Assembly: GCA_910587905.1 (NCBI GenBank)
Contig: CAJUOF010000315.1
Span: forward strand, 1-11,098
Reading direction: 5' to 3'
Source: an uncultured Lachnospiraceae bacterium
GTDB taxonomy: Bacteria; Bacillota_A; Clostridia; Lachnospirales; Lachnospiraceae
DNA: 11,098 nucleotides
Shown: positions 4,547 to 11,034 of the stretch, one piece after another
Position numbering within the stretch: position 1 is the stretch's first letter
How the letters are laid out: each line of letters opens with the position of its first letter
Notes under the pieces: generated by a model
Databases searched by the model: none
What the model was told of the DNA's origin: nothing
What the model saw: only the letters and a program-made list of their open reading frames with translations
Translations under genes and position numbers: made by a program

Positions 4547-7276
4547 TTAGGGCTGCTGCGCAGAGGGAAGGAAGCTTTCCAGAAAGAATTCCCTGTTGGT
4601 CCGGTAGAGGAGGTTCAACATCTTCCTGGTATATTTGGTGGCGTCCCGATAGCGGCTGCGGCCGCCGGTGTGCTTCTCCAGGCCCAGGGCGGTCTCGATG
4701 AGCCGGTTGACGGTGACCGGGTTTTTGATCTTGATCCTGCCGATCTCTTTTAGGAAGCGTTCCGTTTCCTCGGAAAAAGAGAGCATGCCCTCGTCCGTGT
4801 CAAAAAAGCAGCGGTTTTCCTTTACGTACCGGTCGTATTCCTCCACGAGTCCCCGGATCTTGGTCATCTGCCGGTCGTTGGCTTTGCCGGGAAGTTTGAC
4901 GAAAAAGGCTTCCGTGTCCACGGTCTTTCCCCGTCTGGAACCGGGGATCCGGTCCAGGCATTCCTCCAGCCAGTTCATGGGGCAGGCCAGCTCCCGGTTG
5001 ATGCGGTTTTTCAGTTTCTCCTTTTTCTTGCGGATCTCCGAGTCGGGGAGGGCGGCACCGTTCCGGGTAAGGGGGATCTCCTTCGTGTAGAGCATGAACT
5101 CCGGGAAGTCCCGGCGGCCGCTTTCTCCGGCCCCCTCTGCCAAAGGCTCCCCCACGGGATTCATGGAATCCAGCCGCTTGATCCGTTCGATCTCTGCCGG
5201 AGCGTCGATCTCGTATTCCCGCTTGCAGCCGTCGATGACGACCTGCGCCAGCACCGATAAGATGATGAAGTTGTCATAAAGCTCCCTGGCCGGATGGGTC
5301 CAGTAGTAGGTCATGGCGAGCTGGGCCAGGTTGCTGGACTCTCCGATGGCCCGCTGGGACCTCGCAAATTTGTTGTCCATGCGGGCATATTCTGCCGGAG
5401 TGTTTTCATAAGTGACTCCGCTCTCCTTTAACCGGTTCACCACGGTGGGAAAGTTCTGATAACAGACTTTGGCGGCCGAGACGATGGACGGATGGTCCGT
5501 CACGAAGAAGAAGTCGGAGTCAAAGTCAAGACCGTTTCCCCGGTCCTGGATATCGCTTCTGATGCAGTTGACGGCGACGATGCCGGGGCCGAAAGGGAAA
5601 TAGTCCCGCATGTCCCGGCTGTAACGGTTGTGAAGGAGGATCAGGTTGTTGGGGCTGTTGTGGGGGGAGCGGAAGGCGGCCAGATATGCCTGATCCGAAA
5701 AACGCTCCGTGAAGCATTGGATGGCGCCCGCCTCGTGATTTAAGGTGGGATCCTTGGTGAAATCCTCCCCGACGCTGTAGAGGAGCAGGGCGTAAGGATT
5801 TCCGCAGATGGTCAGGTTGTCCCCCGGGACGGTGATCTTCCCTTTCCGCAGCCGGAGCACGTGGCCGTTGAGGATCTTGGTCTTTTCGGTTTTAAACCAT
5901 TTGGAGGCGGCAAAGTCCGGATTGTGCCGGTAGAGGTCGGCCAGCATTTCGTAGTGATTGACGGCGGTGGCGTTCTGCCGCAGATAACGCTCAAATGCGT
6001 CATTGTCATTTTTTAAGGTCTCCACATAGCGGACGCTGGTCTCGGCGATCGCCTCCACGTCCTCTTTGGTGCAGGGGAGGGTGTTGATCATCTGGTAGCT
6101 CATCTGCTGGACGTCCCCCAGCTTGCTCTCGTGGTCAGTCTTCACGATACCGAAGAGGCTGCCGTCGGCCCGCACCCGGTCACACCAGTAACGGTAGGCT
6201 GCGGGGAGGGAGCCGCCCATCAGGTCTGTGAATTTTAACCATTTGGCGGCATTGTCGGTGGTGATGACCTGGACGTCCCTGAGTTTATGGGCCGTGCCGA
6301 ACATGTCCGTGACCTCATAGGTTTCGAAATCCTGCCCCTCTGTCCCGCACCAGTCCCGGAAAAATTTTCGGATGCGGGCCTTAAAACCGCAGGCTTTGAA
6401 GAAATGGTTCCGAAGAAGCAGCATTCCCCCGGCCCAGTCCGGGAACAGCTCCGCCTCCACCAGGGCCATGCCGTCCCAGAGGGTGTTTTTGACCTGAGTC
6501 CGGCACCGCTCCACCAGACATCGCTTCACCGGTTCGGAATCGTCGGCCCGCACCACCTCCGCAACAGTCTCAAAAAGGCTGTCCCGATCCTCAAGGATCA
6601 GAATGTGCTCGACGGGAATGTGCAGGGTATCCACGATGGTGCTGGTCACCAGCGGGGCGTAGGCGGAGAGCTCGACGATCCTGGCGTTTTTTCTGGGCAT
6701 CCTGCTCCCGAGCCCCATGGTGAGCCAGTCGCAGGCTTTGGCGTAGAGGGAGGCCCGGATGAACATGGCCTGTCCCGCCTTGGCCTTGGAGGCGTTCCGG
6801 TACAGCATGCGGTAAGAGTCCTGCATTTCGGCAGGGTCCCGTGCGGGCTTTTGCTCTCCGGAGACATGTTCCCCCGACGCATTTTTCTCCGGAATACGGA
6901 CGCCCTGCTCGTAAAATTCTTTCCGGATCTCGTCCTTTGACTTTTTCACATACAAGTCCCTTTGCTGGCGGACCTTCTCCAGGCGGCCCTGAATCCTGGA
7001 GGCGGTCTCCTCGTCCGGGGCTGCTTTCAGAAGCTTTTTGAGCCTCGCCTCCTCCTCTTCGCAGGAGGGAAAACCGAAGTCAAAGTCCAGGCAGACGATG
7101 TCCCCGGTAAAGTCCTTTCCCGTGACCTGGAGCCCGTTTTTCTGCAAATAAATGCGGAACAGGCTCTTGTGAAATCGGGAATAAGAACATTCGTACCGAT
7201 CCCTGAGCCCGCAGGAAAAGCCGTACAGGGTGGCGGCCTTTATGGTCCTGATTTTTAAACCTGCCTCGTTCATCAT
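4547..7276 (-). CDS. Single-chain two-barrel (YonO/QDE-1-like) RNA polymerase
   Basis: A 909-aa protein, close to the size of phage SPbeta YonO. The catalytic-type signature is GNGLDFDSDFFFV with D584, D586 and D588. It corresponds to the metal-binding DxDGD of two-barrel RNA polymerases and cellular RdRPs, with Ser in place of Gly. Upstream, FRSPHNSPNNL (535-545) fits the NP/HPGD-like strand preceding that loop, and GNPYALLLY (about 492-500) lies further N-terminal. Downstream, LSVLAQVVIDGCK (about 673-685) resembles the helix after the active site. A coiled-coil-like segment covers about 73-121. I prefer ATG 7276, with GAGGTG 6 bases upstream, over GTG 7285. Direct knowledge of the family: YonO is a DNA-dependent RNA polymerase; QDE-1 also copies RNA. 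Template use here is unknown. It precedes the structural genes on the same strand. The call comes from motifs only. Confidence 0.72.
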   Translation of the reverse strand: MMNEAGLKIRTIKAATLYGFSCGLRDRYECSYSRFHKSLFRIYLQKNGLQVTGKDFTGDIVCLDFDFGFPSCEEEEARLKKLLKAAPDEETASRIQGRLEKVRQQRDLYVKKSKDEIRKEFYEQGVRIPEKNASGEHVSGEQKPARDPAEMQDSYRMLYRNASKAKAGQAMFIRASLYAKACDWLTMGLGSRMPRKNARIVELSAYAPLVTSTIVDTLHIPVEHILILEDRDSLFETVAEVVRADDSEPVKRCLVERCRTQVKNTLWDGMALVEAELFPDWAGGMLLLRNHFFKACGFKARIRKFFRDWCGTEGQDFETYEVTDMFGTAHKLRDVQVITTDNAAKWLKFTDLMGGSLPAAYRYWCDRVRADGSLFGIVKTDHESKLGDVQQMSYQMINTLPCTKEDVEAIAETSVRYVETLKNDNDAFERYLRQNATAVNHYEMLADLYRHNPDFAASKWFKTEKTKILNGHVLRLRKGKITVPGDNLTICGNPYALLLYSVGEDFTKDPTLNHEAGAIQCFTERFSDQAYLAAFRSPHNSPNNLILLHNRYSRDMRDYFPFGPGIVAVNCIRSDIQDRGNGLDFDSDFFFVTDHPSIVSAAKVCYQNFPTVVNRLKESGVTYENTPAEYARMDNKFARSQRAIGESSNLAQLAMTYYWTHPARELYDNFIILSVLAQVVIDGCKREYEIDAPAEIERIKRLDSMNPVGEPLAEGAGESGRRDFPEFMLYTKEIPLTRNGAALPDSEIRKKKEKLKNRINRELACPMNWLEECLDRIPGSRRGKTVDTEAFFVKLPGKANDRQMTKIRGLVEEYDRYVKENRCFFDTDEGMLSFSEETERFLKEIGRIKIKNPVTVNRLIETALGLEKHTGGRSRYRDATKYTRKMLNLLYRTNREFFLESFLPSAQQP

Positions 7277-7349
7277 AATCGTCACCTCATTATTTTTTGG
7301 AACATCTGTTTTTTATCACGAAAATATATGGATTTAGTATGTGAAATGG

Positions 7350-7379
7350 ATTATACAATAAAGAACAAATGTTTGTCAA
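7350..7379 (-). promoter_or_regulatory. Sigma-A promoter of the polymerase gene with overlapping palindrome
   Basis: On the minus strand, TTGACA (7374-7379) and TATAAT (7350-7355) are both perfect consensus, 18 bases apart, about 75 bases before ATG 7276. ACAAATGTTTGT (7365-7376; 5-bp arms, 2-bp centre) overlaps the -35 and spacer, a good position for a repressor. This implies that host polymerase transcribes the gene, possibly under lysogenic-type repression. Confidence 0.75.
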
Positions 7380-7416
7380 TGCATATTCTGAAAAAGCAGA
7401 AAAAATAAAAAAGCGG

Positions 7417-7445
7417 TTGACAGCCTGTGCACAGTGCGATACAAT
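7417..7445 (+). promoter_or_regulatory. Distal sigma-A promoter of the GntR gene
   Basis: TTGACA (7417-7422) and TACAAT (7440-7445) are 17 bases apart. The spacer contains the perfect palindrome CTGTGCACAG (7425-7434), a possible operator. It faces away from the polymerase promoter; the two -35 boxes are 37 bases apart. A transcript from here carries a leader of about 155 bases. AACATATGTT at 7460-7469 is another perfect palindrome just inside that leader. Confidence 0.68.
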
Positions 7446-7490
7446 GAGAAAGAAATGAAAACATATGTTCATAATAAGGGGAAGGGGAAC

Positions 7491-7550
7491 ATGACGAGAA
7501 GTGCGGGCAGGTATCGCCCGATATGGGAAGGAGATTTTGCACTTTGTTGA
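7491..7550 (+). CDS. Possible 19-aa leader peptide ahead of the GntR gene
   Basis: ATG 7491 follows a tandem purine tract, AAGGGGAAGGGG, which is a strong potential ribosome site. It opens a frame reading MTRSAGRYRPIWEGDFALC before TGA 7548-7550. The frame lies between the two regulator promoters, and its stop overlaps the -35 box of the second. It has no hydrophobic segment. A CGGGC/GCCCG hairpin (7504-7520) sits inside it. It could be a translated leader or chance; nothing identifies a function. Confidence 0.3.
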   Translation: MTRSAGRYRPIWEGDFALC

Positions 7551-7575
7551 CGAAAGCGGAATGAAAACGTATAAT
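7547..7575 (+). promoter_or_regulatory. Proximal sigma-A promoter of the GntR gene
   Basis: TTGACG (7547-7552) and a perfect TATAAT (7570-7575) are separated by 17 bases. The expected start is near 7582, giving a short leader of about 25 bases to ATG 7608. Confidence 0.72.
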
Positions 7576-7580
7576 AAGAA

Positions 7581-7594
7581 CCATATTAATATGG
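7581..7594. promoter_or_regulatory. Perfect 14-bp palindrome at the GntR transcription start
   Basis: CCATATTAATATGG is exactly self-complementary and covers the predicted start of the proximal promoter, just before the GGAG ribosome site. The position is ideal for autorepression by the adjacent regulator. A related TATATT-G-AATATA palindrome occurs at 10012-10024 before the dehydratase. It does not resemble the palindromes at the permease promoter, so the binding protein is not settled. Confidence 0.45.
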
Positions 7595-7607
7595 AGTGCA
7601 GAGCAAT

Positions 7608-8372
7608 ATGTACAAGATTGAGAAGATGAACAAAAACCTGCTGGCCTTCCGGGTGGAGGAAGGATTGATGAATTATATTCTGCAGGAGCCGATTGAGATC
7701 GGGGAGAGGATTCCCAACGAGTTTGAGCTGGCGGAGCGGTTCGGCGTGGGCAGGAGCACCATCCGGGAGGCGGTGAAAAGCCTGGCGACGAAGGGAGTCC
7801 TTGAGGTGCGCAGAGGATCCGGCACTTATGTGATCAGCAGAAACACCATCGAGGACGATCCTCTTGGGCTTGCCCGCTTCACGGACAAATACAAGCTGGC
7901 CCTGGAGCTTTTTGAGGTGCGGCTCATGCTGGAGCCAGAGATTGCGGCCCTGGCCTGCAAGTATGTCACGCCGGAGGAAAAGGAAGAGCTGAAACGGCTC
8001 TGTGACGAGACGGAGGAGCTTTACCGGGCCGGAAAGAACCACACCTGGAAGGATATGGAATTTCATTCTTGCATTGCCAGATGCAGCCGGAACCGGGTGG
8101 TGGAGCTTCTGCAGCCGATCATCCAGACGGCGGTGGCCACCTTTGTCAATCTGACTCACGGCAAACTGATGGAGGAGACCATAGAGACTCACCGGGCGAT
8201 CGCCGAGGCGATCGTGAGCGAGGACCCGGTGGGGGCGAGGTGTGCGATGATTATGCATTTGACTTATAATCGCCGGATGCTGCGGAAGCTGATGGAGGAG
8301 CGGACGGCGCAGGAGACAGCGGATGATTTGGAAGCAAACCATGAAAGATCCGCTGAGGCGGAGAGGGGATAA
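7608..8372 (+). CDS. GntR-family transcriptional regulator, FadR subfamily (FCD domain)
   Basis: A 254-aa one-component regulator. Residues about 10-76 form the GntR winged helix-turn-helix (IPNEFELAERFGVGRSTIRE, then LEVRRGSGTYV). Residues about 95-225 are the all-helical FCD ligand domain. The metal-site residues are visible: D149, H153, H195 and H217 in KDMEFH, ETHRAI and MIMHL. FCD regulators usually bind organic or sugar acids, and the permease and dehydratase next door suggest such an effector. ATG 7608 is chosen because GGAG lies 11 bases upstream. GTG 7596 in frame would add four residues but lacks a ribosome site. The gene has two promoters and ends at a strong terminator, so it is transcribed apart from the permease. 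The acidic tail (about 226-254) is beyond the usual domain. It most likely represses the permease/dehydratase genes. Confidence 0.93.
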   Translation: MYKIEKMNKNLLAFRVEEGLMNYILQEPIEIGERIPNEFELAERFGVGRSTIREAVKSLATKGVLEVRRGSGTYVISRNTIEDDPLGLARFTDKYKLALELFEVRLMLEPEIAALACKYVTPEEKEELKRLCDETEELYRAGKNHTWKDMEFHSCIARCSRNRVVELLQPIIQTAVATFVNLTHGKLMEETIETHRAIAEAIVSEDPVGARCAMIMHLTYNRRMLRKLMEERTAQETADDLEANHERSAEAERG

Positions 8373-8390
8373 GCGGAGACATCAGATAAA

Positions 8391-8407
8391 AACGAAAACG
8401 ATTCGTT
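8391..8407. promoter_or_regulatory. 17-bp inverted repeat after the GntR gene
   Basis: AACGAA (8391-8396) and TTCGTT (8402-8407) are exact mirror copies with a 5-base centre. The position, just before the terminator and about 90 bases upstream of the permease -35, is possible for a regulator site. It resembles a catabolite-repression (cre) box only loosely. Confidence 0.3.
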
Positions 8408-8421
8408 AAAATGCACAAACG

Positions 8422-8456
8422 AGAGCGGGATTTGAACGATAATCCCCTCTTTTTTT
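8422..8456 (+). terminator. Rho-independent terminator of the GntR gene
   Basis: AGAG-(C)-GGGATT pairs with AATCCCCTCT as a 10-bp stem with one bulged C and an 8-base loop, followed directly by seven T. It separates the regulator transcript from the permease promoter. Confidence 0.85.
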
Positions 8457-8481
8457 GTTGAATAAAGAGAAAAGGAATAAA

Positions 8482-8496
8482 ATACATCAGATGTAT
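8482..8496. promoter_or_regulatory. Operator-like palindrome 1 at the permease promoter
   Basis: ATACATCAGATGTAT is a perfect 7-1-7 palindrome whose last base is the first base of the -35 box. Its core ACATCTGATGT (reverse strand) recurs with one change at 8544-8554. Short palindromes at promoters are typical FadR-subfamily targets, so the adjacent regulator is the natural candidate. A bound dimer here would block or bend the -35 region. Confidence 0.65.
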
Positions 8497-8524
8497 TGAC
8501 GGAAAACAAGAGAATATCTATAAT
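8496..8524 (+). promoter_or_regulatory. Sigma-A promoter of the permease-dehydratase genes
   Basis: TTGACG (8496-8501) and a perfect TATAAT (8519-8524) are 17 bases apart. The predicted start is near 8531 and the leader is about 58 bases. It is bracketed by two related palindromes, so strong transcription is probably held down until inducer is present. Confidence 0.82.
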
Positions 8525-8535
8525 AAAATCAACAA

Positions 8536-8555
8536 AACATAAGACGTCTGATGTT
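8536..8555. promoter_or_regulatory. Operator-like palindrome 2 downstream of the permease start
   Basis: AACATAAGACGTCTGATGTT is a 20-bp palindrome with 9 of 10 pairs matching. Its right part, ACGTCTGATGT, equals the core of palindrome 1 at 10 of 11 positions. The matched centres lie at 8489 and 8549, 60 bases apart. It starts just after the predicted transcription start, so binding would act as a roadblock or allow looping with site 1. Confidence 0.55.
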
Positions 8556-8588
8556 AAAAAAGAAATGAGTATGAAGGAGGACTTATAT

Positions 8589-9944
8589 ATGGAAGGAACT
8601 GTAACTCTTGACCCGACCAGGCTGGTCATTGCGGCCCTTGTCGGCCTGGCACTTTTGCTGGTTCTGATTATCAAATTCAAGATTCACGCCATGCTCTCGA
8701 TCCTGATCGGGGCCGTGGTCATCGGCCTGATCGCCGGCATGCCCTTCGGCGACATCGTCACGGCGGTGGACGACGGCATTGGAAACACCTTGAAAGGCAT
8801 TGCGCTTTTGGTGGGGCTCGGCTCCATGTTCGGAGCGATTTTGGAGGTCTCCGGCGGTGCGCAGACCCTGGCCGTCACCATGGTAAATAAATTCGGCGAC
8901 CAGAAGGCGGCATGGGCCCTCGGCATCACAGGCCTGGTGATCGCCATGCCGGTATTTTTTGACGCCGGCCTGATCATTCTGATTCCACTGGCATTCTCCC
9001 TGGCGAAAAGGACAAAACGTTCTTCTCTGTTTTACGTGGTGCCGCTGCTGGCAGGACTGGCCGTGGGGCACGCCTTCATTCCTCCGACGCCCGGCCCCGT
9101 GCTGGTGGCGACCATGCTGGGCGTCGATCTTGGATGGGTCATTCTGGTCGGCATTTTCTGCGGAATCTTTGCCATGATCGTGGCGGGACCCGTTTGGGGG
9201 AGCATCTGCGGAAGGAAGTACGACGTGGCGATTCCGGAACATGTGGCAAATCAGGAGGATTTTGACGAATCCAAGCTTCCCAGCTTCGGTGCGGTGGTGG
9301 GCATTATCCTGATTCCGCTGGTTTTGATCGTTTTAAAATCTCTGGCAAGCGTGATTCCCGCCCTTTCCGGTGTGGAACCGGTCCTGTCCTTCCTGGGGCA
9401 GCCCTTCGTGGCCCTTTTGATTGCGACCCTCGTGGCCATGTTCCTCCTTGGCACCAGGCATGGCTACAGCCTGGAAGAGCTGGAGAAGATCATGACGAAG
9501 TCCCTGGAGCCTACCGGCCTGATTCTCCTGGTGACCGCCTGCGGCGGCGTGCTCCGCTACATGCTCCAGTATTCCGGCCTCGGCGACGTGATTGGAGAAG
9601 CGGTATCCTCCGCAAAGCTTCCCCTGGTGGTGGTGGCGTTCCTGGTGGCGGCTCTTGTCCGCATCTGCGTGGGCTCCGCCACGGTGGCCATGACCATGGC
9701 GGCGGGCATCGTGGCTTCCATGCCTGGCCTCTCTGCCTACTCGCCCATGTATCTGGCCTGCGTGACTGCGGCGGTTGCCGGCGGAGCGACGGTCTGCTCC
9801 CATTTCAATGACTCCGGCTTCTGGCTGGTGAAATCTCTGGTGGGACTGGATGAGAAGACGACCCTCAAGACCTGGACTATCATGGAGACGCTGGTCGGCG
9901 GCACGGGCTTTGTCGTGGCATTGATTATTTCTTTCTTCGTCTAA
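8589..9944 (+). CDS. GntP-family gluconate/sugar-acid permease
   Basis: A 451-aa integral membrane transporter, the usual family length, with about 12 or more hydrophobic segments from residue 11 to the C-terminus. Family signatures are PVFFDAGLIILIPL (121-134) and HAFIPPTPGP (161-170). GntP proteins are H+ symporters for gluconate and related aldonates or ketoacids; the exact substrate cannot be read from sequence. ATG 8589 has AAGGAGG 8 bases upstream. An in-frame start at 8496 would lie upstream of the -10 box and is excluded. The terminator and promoter before it put it under its own control, with two operator-like palindromes. It lies 99 bases before the dehydratase, consistent with import of that enzyme's substrate. 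Citrate- or lactate-type transporters are less likely, given the motifs. Confidence 0.93.
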   Translation: MEGTVTLDPTRLVIAALVGLALLLVLIIKFKIHAMLSILIGAVVIGLIAGMPFGDIVTAVDDGIGNTLKGIALLVGLGSMFGAILEVSGGAQTLAVTMVNKFGDQKAAWALGITGLVIAMPVFFDAGLIILIPLAFSLAKRTKRSSLFYVVPLLAGLAVGHAFIPPTPGPVLVATMLGVDLGWVILVGIFCGIFAMIVAGPVWGSICGRKYDVAIPEHVANQEDFDESKLPSFGAVVGIILIPLVLIVLKSLASVIPALSGVEPVLSFLGQPFVALLIATLVAMFLLGTRHGYSLEELEKIMTKSLEPTGLILLVTACGGVLRYMLQYSGLGDVIGEAVSSAKLPLVVVAFLVAALVRICVGSATVAMTMAAGIVASMPGLSAYSPMYLACVTAAVAGGATVCSHFNDSGFWLVKSLVGLDEKTTLKTWTIMETLVGGTGFVVALIISFFV

Positions 9945-9945
9945 A

Positions 9946-9977
9946 AAGAACCGGGTAAGCTTTTCTGTCCGGTTTTT
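9946..9977 (+). terminator. Hairpin with T-tract between permease and dehydratase
   Basis: AAGAACCGG (9946-9954) can pair with CCGGTTTTT (9969-9977), nine pairs including one G-U, around a 14-base loop, with the T-run forming part of the right arm. The stem core is only six strong pairs, so it is probably a partial terminator or 3'-end protector that sets less dehydratase than permease message. Confidence 0.5.
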
Positions 9978-9987
9978 CAAAAAGGGC

Positions 9988-10024
9988 TTGCGGGGCGGGA
10001 GACCCGAAGGGTATATTGAATATA
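9988..10024 (+). promoter_or_regulatory. Weak possible promoter and palindrome before the dehydratase
   Basis: TTGCGG (9988-9993) and TATATT (10012-10017) are 18 bases apart, a poor -35 with a fair -10. The -10 lies within TATATT-G-AATATA (10012-10024), a perfect 6-1-6 palindrome. It may give the dehydratase its own regulated start, or be chance in an AT-rich stretch before the ribosome site. Confidence 0.3.
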
Positions 10025-10043
10025 GGAAAGGAAGGGAATTTTT

Positions 10044-11034
10044 ATGGAACTTGAGAGTCAGAAAATGAGAAAACTGGCGCCTGAACTTGACCCGTTGCGC
10101 ATCGGGACGGGCTGGAAGCCGGAGGATCTGGGAAAAGTGCAGGTGTTGATCGAGAGCACCTTTGGTGACAGCCATCCGGGAAGCGGACATCTGGATGTCC
10201 TTGTGGAAGAAGTGCGAAAGGGGATCGAGGCGGCCGGAGGCCACGGGGCCAGGTATTTTGCGACAGATATCTGTGACGGCGAGAGCCAGGGCACGGACGG
10301 GATCAATTACAGCCTGGCCAGCAGGGAGATGATCGCCAACATGATTGAAATTCATGCAGGCGCCACGCCTTTTGACGCAGGTGTTTATCTTGCCAGCTGC
10401 GACAAGGGGATGCCGGCCAACCTGATGGGTCTTGCCAGGGTCAACATCCCTGCCGTGGTGGTGCCGGGGGGCACCATGAATGCGGGACCGGAGATGCTGA
10501 CGCTGGAGCAGCTTGGCGTGTACAGCGCCAGATATCAGAGGGGAGAGATCGACGAGGAGAAATTAAACTGGGCGAAATGCAACGCCTGTCCCAGCTGCGG
10601 GGCCTGCTCGTTCATCGGCACGGCCTCCACCATGCAGATCATGGCGGAGGCGCTGGGGCTTGCCCTTCCGGGCAGCGCCCTGATGCCGGCCACCAGCCCG
10701 GACCTTCTGGTTTTTGCGAGACAGGCCGGCGAGCAGGCGGTGCGGCTTGCCACCATGCCGAACATGCGCCCCGGCGACATTGTGACCATGGAAAGCTTTG
10801 AGAACGCAATCCTGGTCCATGCGGCGATCTCCGGGAGCACCAACTGCCTGCTGCACATTCCGGCGGTGGCCCATGAGTTCGGGATCGAGATCACGGGTGA
10901 CACCTTTGACAGGCTCCACAGGGGCGCCCATTATCTTCTGGATGTCCGCCCGGCTGGACGGTGGCCGGCGAAGGTCTTCTACTATGCGGGCGGCGTGCCG
11001 GCCATCATGGAGGAGATCAAGGCCCATCTGCACC
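10044..11034 (+). CDS. YjhG/IlvD-family Fe-S sugar-acid dehydratase, 3' end missing
   Basis: About 330 N-terminal residues of an enzyme that normally has about 570-655. Members remove water from aldonates such as xylonate, arabinonate or gluconate, giving 2-keto-3-deoxy acids, or from dihydroxy-acids in valine/isoleucine synthesis. Visible Fe-S ligand candidates are C77 (DICDGE), C119 (SCDKGMP) and C188 (SCGACSFIGTASTM); K121 is the family's carbamylated Mg-binding lysine. The stretch VHAAISGSTNCLLHIPAVAH and AGGVPAIMEEI are closer to YjhG/YagF-type sugar-acid dehydratases than to classical IlvD, and the GntP/GntR neighbours agree. Exact substrate is unproven. ATG 10044 follows GGAAGGG by about 7 bases. 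The gene is cut by the contig end: everything after 11034 is adapter, so the apparent in-frame stop near 11069 is false. The catalytic serine of the C-terminal half is not in view. Confidence 0.9.

Noticed and set aside
7290..8342. 350-aa minus-strand reading frame opposite the GntR gene
   Set aside because: It runs through the divergent promoters and mirrors a well-supported regulator; composition is not protein-like.
8391..8407. Catabolite-repression (cre) box
   Set aside because: Several positions of the cre consensus fail; only the inverted repeat itself is supported.
8496..8588. 31-residue N-terminal extension of the permease
   Set aside because: It would start upstream of the -10 box and predicted transcription start; AAGGAGG supports ATG 8589.
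9333..10355. 340-aa minus-strand reading frame
   Set aside because: It crosses the permease end, the terminator and the dehydratase start on the other strand; His/Gly/Arg-rich shadow.
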